From the NCBI GenBank assembly GCA_046728975.1, contig JBKPFU010000004.1, positions 1-9,883 of the forward strand: a stretch of 9,883 nt of DNA, given 5' to 3'. The number at the start of each line of letters is the position of its first letter. Within the stretch, counting starts at the first letter, position 1. The translations under genes and the position numbers were made by a program. A model generated the notes under the pieces. It did no database searches and was not told the DNA's origin. It saw nothing but the letters and a program-made list of their open reading frames with translations. Shown piece after piece: positions 5,790 through 9,883 of this stretch. This DNA comes from JBKPFU01 sp046728975 (lineage in GTDB: Bacteria > Actinomycetota > Thermoleophilia > Gaiellales > Gaiellaceae).

Positions 5790-5818
5790 TTGTCCGCGCT
5801 CGGACACGTTGGTATGCT
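5790..5818 (+). promoter_or_regulatory. dnaA promoter with inverted repeat in the spacer
   Basis: TTGTCC (5790-5795, four of six to the -35 consensus) and TATGCT (5813-5818, four of six to the -10) are 17 bp apart, the ideal spacing. Transcription would begin near 5825 and leave about 35 nt of leader before the GTG at 5859, including AAGGAG. Between and overlapping the boxes, TGTCCG (5791-5796) and CGGACA (5801-5806) form an inverted repeat around CGCT. This is well placed for repression of dnaA. The TTGTCC start also resembles half a DnaA box, so autoregulation is plausible. Confidence 0.55.
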
Positions 5819-5858
5819 CGCCCTTCTTTTCGTCCGCGAAAAGGAGCGTGCCGGCGGA

Positions 5859-7199
5859 GTGGAAGCCCCAATCGAGCTGACTGCGGACACTGTCTGGAGC
5901 GACGTCGCAAGTCGGCTTCGGGGGGCCCTCAACGAGAGCACGTTCCACAACTGGTTCGGCCAGGTGGGCGGTATGGAGCTGACGGACGAAGCGTTCGTCG
6001 TCGCCGTGCCGAACGATTTCACGCGCGAGTGGATCGAGGGCCACTTCCTCGGCCTGATCTCCGCAGCCGTGAACGATGTCATCGGTCAAGAACGGGCGGT
6101 TCGCTTCTTCGTCCGTGACGAGAGGCGCCGGGCCGCAAACCCGGAGCCCGCGGCACCCCGAAGGCTTTCGGAGGGCCTCAACCCAAAGTACACCTTCGAC
6201 TCCTTCGTGATCGGCTCCTCGAACCGGTTTGCGCACGCGGCGGCGCTCGCGGTCGGAGAAGCGCCCGCGCAGGCGTACAACCCGCTCTTCATCTACGGCA
6301 GCACCGGTCTCGGCAAGACGCATCTGCTGCAGGCGATCGCGCACTACGTCGACGAGAACACGGGCGAGCTCTCCGTCCGCTACGTCACCAGCGAGACGTT
6401 CATGAACGACTTCATCAACTCGCTTCGCGACAAGCGGATCGAGGGCTTCAAGCAGCGCTACCGCACCTACGACGTGCTGCTCGTCGACGACGTGCAGTTC
6501 TTCGAGCACAAGGAACGGATCCAAGAGGAGTTCTTCCATACCTTCAACTCACTGCACGAGGCCGGCAGTCAGATCGTCATGTCGAGCGACCGGCCACCGC
6601 GAGAGATCGCGACGCTCGAGGAGCGGCTGCGCTCGCGGTTCGAGTGGGGCCTGATCACCGACATCCAGCCCCCGGACCTCGAGACGCGCATCGCGATTCT
6701 GCGCAAGCGGGTAAAGACGGAGAACATCCACATCCCGGATCCGCAGGTCCTGACCTTCATCGCCAGCCGTGTCTCGAGCAACATCCGTGAGCTCGAAGGC
6801 GCTCTGACGCGAGTGATCGCGTTCTCGTCCCTAACGGGCCGCCCGATGACCGAGGAGCTTGCCCAGGACGTGCTGAAGGATGTCTTTCCTCAGGGCGATT
6901 TACCGCAGATCTCGATCGAGCGGATTCAGCACCTCGTCTCGGAGCGGTTCGGGCTCTCGCTCGACGAGCTCACCGGGGACAAGCGGTCGCAGAACATCGT
7001 CTATCCGCGGCAGGTGGCGATGTACCTTTCACGCGAGTTGACCGACTCCTCGCTACCGAAAATCGGCAAGGAGTTCGGCGGGCGCGACCACACCACCGTG
7101 ATCCACGCGACCTCGAAGATCGCGCGCATGATTCGGGAGGACCGCTCTGTGTACAACCTGGTGCAAGAGCTGACCGCAAGAATCAAACAAGTGCGCTGA
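5859..7199 (+). CDS. dnaA: Chromosomal replication initiator DnaA
   Basis: This is a 446-residue AAA+ initiator that binds DnaA boxes, melts oriC and recruits the helicase. Domain I (about 1-85) carries FHNWFGQV and the WIEGHF segment. Domain II is a short linker rich in Arg, Ala and Pro. Domain III has Walker A GSTGLGKTH (147-155), Walker B LLVDDVQF (207-214), SSDRPPRE (242-249), the arginine-finger region LEERLRSRFEWGL (254-266), and NIRELEGAL (308-316). Domain IV ends in the DNA-binding signature GGRDHTTVIHATSKI (407-421). I chose the GTG at 5859, preceded by AAGGAG with a 12-nt gap. The ATG at 5814 falls in the likely -10 box, and the TTG at 5790 falls in the -35 box. It is transcribed away from the origin towards dnaN. 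Confidence 0.98.
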   Translation: MEAPIELTADTVWSDVASRLRGALNESTFHNWFGQVGGMELTDEAFVVAVPNDFTREWIEGHFLGLISAAVNDVIGQERAVRFFVRDERRRAANPEPAAPRRLSEGLNPKYTFDSFVIGSSNRFAHAAALAVGEAPAQAYNPLFIYGSTGLGKTHLLQAIAHYVDENTGELSVRYVTSETFMNDFINSLRDKRIEGFKQRYRTYDVLLVDDVQFFEHKERIQEEFFHTFNSLHEAGSQIVMSSDRPPREIATLEERLRSRFEWGLITDIQPPDLETRIAILRKRVKTENIHIPDPQVLTFIASRVSSNIRELEGALTRVIAFSSLTGRPMTEELAQDVLKDVFPQGDLPQISIERIQHLVSERFGLSLDELTGDKRSQNIVYPRQVAMYLSRELTDSSLPKIGKEFGGRDHTTVIHATSKIARMIREDRSVYNLVQELTARIKQVR

Positions 7200-7231
7200 T
7201 TCTGTGAATCCTTCGCCCCAGCGCTTTTTCC

Positions 7232-7271
7232 CTGTGGGCCGTGCCTCGTTCTCCCCGGCGCGTGCCCACAG
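7232..7271. repeat. Inverted CTGTGGGC/GCCCACAG pair in the dnaA-dnaN spacer
   Basis: CTGTGGGC (7232-7239) and GCCCACAG (7264-7271) are perfect 8-bp inverted copies 24 bp apart. They share the CCACA core with the box-like sites upstream of dnaA, so they may be weak DnaA sites facing each other. The rest of the 152-bp spacer shows no T-run terminator and no clear promoter for dnaN. Confidence 0.5.
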
Positions 7272-7351
7272 ATGAAACGGCTCAACCAAGACCCTGCGGC
7301 GCGTCATCCCCGTACTCCACACTCTCTACGTACTACAACGAGAGGATGTAA

Positions 7352-8485
7352 ATGATTGAAACAGAAGCCGTGGTGTCTACCGGAACCCTGAAAGTCACCT
7401 GTTCGCGAGATGACCTCGTCGCGAAGCTCGGGATCGTCTCGCGCGGCGTCTCTACGCGCACCGCGGTTCAGATTCTTGCCGGCGTGCTGCTGAGGGCGGA
7501 GAGTGAAACGCTCAGTCTCGCGGCCACCGACATGGAGCTCTCGTTGCGTGCTTCGCTTGCCGCACAGGTGGAGAGCGAAGGCGCCGCCGTCTTGCCCGGC
7601 CGAACGCTGATCGAGATCGTGCGCCTTCTTCCTGCCGAAGAGGTGACGATTGAGCACAGAGCAGAGGAGAGCGTGGTCGAGCTCGTGTGCGGCGGCGCCA
7701 GCTACCGACTGCACACGTATACGCCTGAGGACTTTCCGCGACTTCCTGACGTCGAAGGGATCGGGCGCCATGCGCTAGACCGCGACGCTTTCCTCGAGAC
7801 GATCCAGCGTGTCAGCCGCTCGGCCTCCCGGGATGAATCGCGACCTGTTCTGACGGGGATTCTCGTCAAGTTCGAGGCGGGCAAGCTCGTGATGGCAGCA
7901 ACGGACTCGTACCGCCTGTCGGTGAAGGAAACTCCGATCGCGGGGGAGGTTCCGGAGCTCGAAGCGATCGTCCCGGCGCGCGCGTTGCAGGAGCTGGCGA
8001 GAATCGCTCAAGGCGCGGGCCAGATCGAGCTCGGCCTGCACGAGAACCAGGTCATTTTCGGAGTCGACGGCACGTGGTTGACGACGCGCCGTATCGACGG
8101 CCAGTTTCCGAACTACACCCAACTAATGCCCGAGACGTTCGAGCACGAGGTGACGTTGCCGCGCGAGGAGCTACTCGACGTGGTGCGCCGAACTTCCGTG
8201 ATGGCGCAACGCAATTCGCCGCTGCGGCTGCGCTTCGAGAACGGCGAGCTCAGCGTTGCAGCACGCACGCAGGACGTCGGGGAAGCGCAAGAGTCACTGC
8301 CGGTCGCGTTCAGCGGCGAGCCGCTCGAGATCGGGTTCAACGCCGACTTCCTGCGGGACGGAATCGACTCCGTGACGGACGACGAGCTGCGGATGAAGCT
8401 CATCAGCCCGCTTCGTCCAGGCGTGCTGCAAGGCGAAAGCGACGACTTCTGGTACCTGATCATGCCGATTCGGCTGGCGGGTTAA
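7352..8485 (+). CDS. dnaN: DNA polymerase III beta subunit (sliding clamp)
   Basis: This is a 377-residue ring-forming clamp that tethers the replicative polymerase and other partners to DNA. The three repeated clamp folds span roughly residues 12-135, 140-258 and 259-377. Seen: the first strand LKVTCSRDDLVAKLGIVSR, LAATDMELSLR in domain 1, and the matching LVMAATDSYRLSVKE in domain 2, whose TDSYRLS lines the partner-binding pocket. The conserved C-terminal end is YLIMPIRLAG, where MPxRL completes that pocket. The ATG at 7352 has AGAGGA 5 nt before it. It adds about a dozen residues before the usual first strand; GTG codons at positions 7 and 8 are less likely starts. A TAA stop is followed one base later by TAG, then by recF. 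Confidence 0.98.
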   Translation: MIETEAVVSTGTLKVTCSRDDLVAKLGIVSRGVSTRTAVQILAGVLLRAESETLSLAATDMELSLRASLAAQVESEGAAVLPGRTLIEIVRLLPAEEVTIEHRAEESVVELVCGGASYRLHTYTPEDFPRLPDVEGIGRHALDRDAFLETIQRVSRSASRDESRPVLTGILVKFEAGKLVMAATDSYRLSVKETPIAGEVPELEAIVPARALQELARIAQGAGQIELGLHENQVIFGVDGTWLTTRRIDGQFPNYTQLMPETFEHEVTLPREELLDVVRRTSVMAQRNSPLRLRFENGELSVAARTQDVGEAQESLPVAFSGEPLEIGFNADFLRDGIDSVTDDELRMKLISPLRPGVLQGESDDFWYLIMPIRLAG

Positions 8486-8492
8486 GTAGCGC

Positions 8493-9557
8493 CTGATCAT
8501 CACCAGTGTCGGACTTCGGGACTTTCGTTCGTATGAGCGGCTGGAGCTCTCGCTCGACGTCGGCCTGGTGCTGGTTGTAGGTCCAAACGGCGCCGGCAAG
8601 ACGAACCTGCTCGAGTCGCTCCATGTCGGGACGCAGGGGTTCTCGCCACGCACACGGAGTGATGGCCAGCTGATCCGGTTCGGTGCGCCTGCGGGCCGGA
8701 TCTTGCTCCGTGGTCGACGGGGTCGAACGCCGATCGACATCAGGGTCAAGCTGTCCACGACGGCGGGAAAGCAGGCCGAGCTGAACGGCGCGCGGCTACG
8801 CGCGGCCGAGCAGCTGCGCACCGAGGTGCCGACGCTCGTCTTCACACCGGATCGACTCGTAGTCGTGAAGGGGGCGCCTGCTGCGCGCCGCGCGTACTTC
8901 GACCGAGTGACTGGGCGCCTGGCGCCTGCGCGTGCGGGCCTTTCAGCCGAGTACGGCGCCGCTGTCGGTCAACGGAACGCGGCCCTTCGGCGAGCGGGCT
9001 CGGGCGCGTCGACGCGCGAAGCGGTCGCGCCGTGGACGGACCGCGTGGCGACGCTCGGGGCGGAGCTCGTCGATGCACGGCAAGAGACGGTCGCGAGGCT
9101 CGACCCGGGCTTTGCCGCCCACGCGAGTGAGCTTGGCCTCGGGCATGCACGCCTTGGCTACGACGCGATCGCGCCGAGCGTGGAGGCGCTGAACGCGGTG
9201 CTCGAGCGGGACCTCGACCGCGGTACGACAAGCGTGGGGCCTCACCTCGACGACGTGACGGTCGCTTCGGGCGATCGCGACCTGCGCGCGTTCGGCTCGC
9301 AGGGAGAGCAGCGACTCGCGGTGCTCTCGCTGCTGCTTGCGGAGGCGGACCTGATCTGCGACTCCCGCGGGGAGACACCGCTCTTGCTCCTTGACGATGT
9401 CCTGTCCGAGCTGGATACGAGTCGGCGAAAGGTGCTCGTCGAGCAGGTGCGTCGTCTGGGCGGACAGGTTCTGGTCACGGCGACGAGCGCGGAAGCGCTG
9501 CCTGCCCCTTCGGACGTTCTCGTCGAGGTCGCCCCGGGCCAGGCGGTTCGCATGTGA
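8493..9557 (+). CDS. recF: DNA replication and repair protein RecF
   Basis: This SMC-like ATPase binds DNA gaps and, with RecO and RecR, loads RecA. Seen: Walker A GPNGAGKT (30-37), TSVGPHLDDV (about 246-255), signature SQGEQR (269-274), and Walker B LLLLDDVLSELD (297-308). The conserved N-terminal strand and motif IITSVGLRDFRSYERLEL is encoded in the same frame before the Walker motif. However, no ATG, GTG or TTG lies between the in-frame TAG at 8487 and the GTG at 8568. I therefore place the start at CTG 8493 (354 residues), with GGCGGG 11 nt before it inside the dnaN end. ATC at 8496 or 8499 is the other option. Starting at GTG 8568 would delete the first 25 residues. The stop overlaps the next gene as GTGA. 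Confidence 0.93.
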   Translation: MIITSVGLRDFRSYERLELSLDVGLVLVVGPNGAGKTNLLESLHVGTQGFSPRTRSDGQLIRFGAPAGRILLRGRRGRTPIDIRVKLSTTAGKQAELNGARLRAAEQLRTEVPTLVFTPDRLVVVKGAPAARRAYFDRVTGRLAPARAGLSAEYGAAVGQRNAALRRAGSGASTREAVAPWTDRVATLGAELVDARQETVARLDPGFAAHASELGLGHARLGYDAIAPSVEALNAVLERDLDRGTTSVGPHLDDVTVASGDRDLRAFGSQGEQRLAVLSLLLAEADLICDSRGETPLLLLDDVLSELDTSRRKVLVEQVRRLGGQVLVTATSAEALPAPSDVLVEVAPGQAVRM

Positions 9558-9883
9558 AACGCATCGGTGAGGAGATAGGCCGCGAGCTCGGGCGCTTCGG
9601 TGTGGCGGCCGGGATGCCGGAGCTCGTACAGGCGTGGCCCGAAGCTGTGGGTCCGGCAATCGCGGCCAACGCTTGGCCGGCCCGGGTCGCGCGTGACGGG
9701 ACGCTGCTCGTCCACACGGTTGACTCGACATGGGCCTTCGAGCTCGGGGCGCAGGCTGCCGAGATCGCTTCGCGGCTGGGCGTCGCCGGGGCCCGTTTCG
9801 TGCCCGGACCGCTTCCCGAACGCTCCGCGACGGTCGTCGAAAAGCAACAAAACGCGCGCCTAGACGTCAAAGATGAAGACCGC
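9554..9883 (+). CDS. dciA: DUF721/DciA family protein, 3' end cut by window edge
   Basis: 110 codons read to the window end without a stop, so this is partial. The GTG at 9554 overlaps the recF stop as GTGA. It begins VKRIGEEIGRELGRF and contains the DUF721 pattern: VQAWPEAVGPAIAANAWPAR (about 26-45), then DGTLLVHTVDSTWAFELGAQ (48-67). DUF721 includes DciA, the helicase operator that delivers DnaB to the origin in bacteria without DnaC or DnaI; actinobacterial members sit after recF just like this one. The family call is firm from the W...VG...A pattern and the L-V-H-T-V-D-S-x-W strand. The DciA role is by family and position. What lies further downstream is not visible. Confidence 0.88.
   Translation, partial: MKRIGEEIGRELGRFGVAAGMPELVQAWPEAVGPAIAANAWPARVARDGTLLVHTVDSTWAFELGAQAAEIASRLGVAGARFVPGPLPERSATVVEKQQNARLDVKDEDR

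Larger units (their letters stand above)
5537..5858. other. oriC: Candidate replication origin (oriC) between rpmH and dnaA
   Basis: This 322-bp stretch has no confident gene and is where gene direction switches from leftward to rightward. It holds several CCACA-type DnaA-box-like sequences on both strands (5610-5618, 5698-5706, 5709-5717; weaker at 5721-5729 and 5790-5798). It also holds a 14-bp palindrome, a patch around 5728-5780 visibly richer in A and T than its surroundings that includes a long inverted repeat, and divergent promoters for rpmH and dnaA. In many bacteria oriC lies next to dnaA. The dnaA-dnaN spacer (7200-7351) is the alternative and is shorter, with fewer box-like motifs. 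Exact box consensus for this lineage is unknown to me. Confidence 0.65.

Noticed and set aside
5790..5858. Longer dnaA starts at TTG 5790 or ATG 5814
   Set aside because: They fall in the likely -35 and -10 boxes and add residues unlike DnaA domain I; GTG 5859 has AAGGAG upstream and the expected N-terminus.
5205..6539. 444-codon minus-strand open frame across rnpA, the origin and dnaA
   Set aside because: It overlaps rnpA and rpmH in other frames, crosses the origin and is antisense to dnaA; the protein has no family features. It is a high-GC shadow frame.
8943..9731. 262-codon minus-strand frame opposite recF and dciA
   Set aside because: Antisense to two conserved genes and without recognisable motifs.

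Overview
This is a chromosomal replication-origin neighbourhood from a high-GC bacterium. The gene order rpmH-rnpA-yidD-yidC-jag-rsmG-parA-parB leaves the origin on the minus strand, and dnaA-dnaN-recF-dciA leaves it on the plus strand. This is the classic layout around oriC in Actinomycetota and several other phyla. The high GC content, many GTG starts and protein flavour suggest an actinobacterial lineage, possibly Thermoleophilia. That placement is inference; the sequence holds no taxonomic marker such as rRNA.

Left edge (1-770): the 5' part of a DUF151/bifunctional-nuclease gene on the minus strand, a tRNA-Ile(GAU) on the plus strand, and an unrecognised small acidic protein on the minus strand, apparently coupled to parB. 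Left arm (770-5536, all minus): parB and parA (segregation), rsmG (16S rRNA methylation), jag/khpB (RNA binding), yidC and yidD (membrane insertion), rnpA (RNase P protein) and rpmH (ribosomal protein L34). Junctions are tight: 4-bp overlaps at yidC/jag and yidD/yidC, and 8 bp at jag/rsmG. Between rnpA and yidD lies an undocumented 53-codon ORF joined to both neighbours by ATGA overlaps.

Centre (5537-5858): 322 bp without a confident gene, where transcription diverges. It holds DnaA-box-like sequences, a 14-bp TCCACA/TGTGGA palindrome, an AT-richer hairpin-forming inverted repeat, a good dnaA promoter with an inverted repeat inside its spacer, and a -10 box for rpmH. It is the best oriC candidate.

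Right arm (5859-9883, all plus): dnaA (initiator), a 152-bp spacer with paired CCCACAG motifs, dnaN (sliding clamp), recF (recombination mediator; no normal start codon at its natural N-terminus) and the start of a DUF721/DciA gene (probable replicative-helicase loader), which runs off the window. Together these genes initiate replication, tether the polymerase, repair gaps, segregate the new origins, and serve ribosome, RNase P and membrane-protein biogenesis.

Nothing here is a wholly new system. The most notable points are the hidden 53-codon ORF, the non-canonical recF start, the repeated pyrimidine tract just before both rpmH and rnpA, and several unexplained inverted repeats in the origin and the parA-parB spacer.
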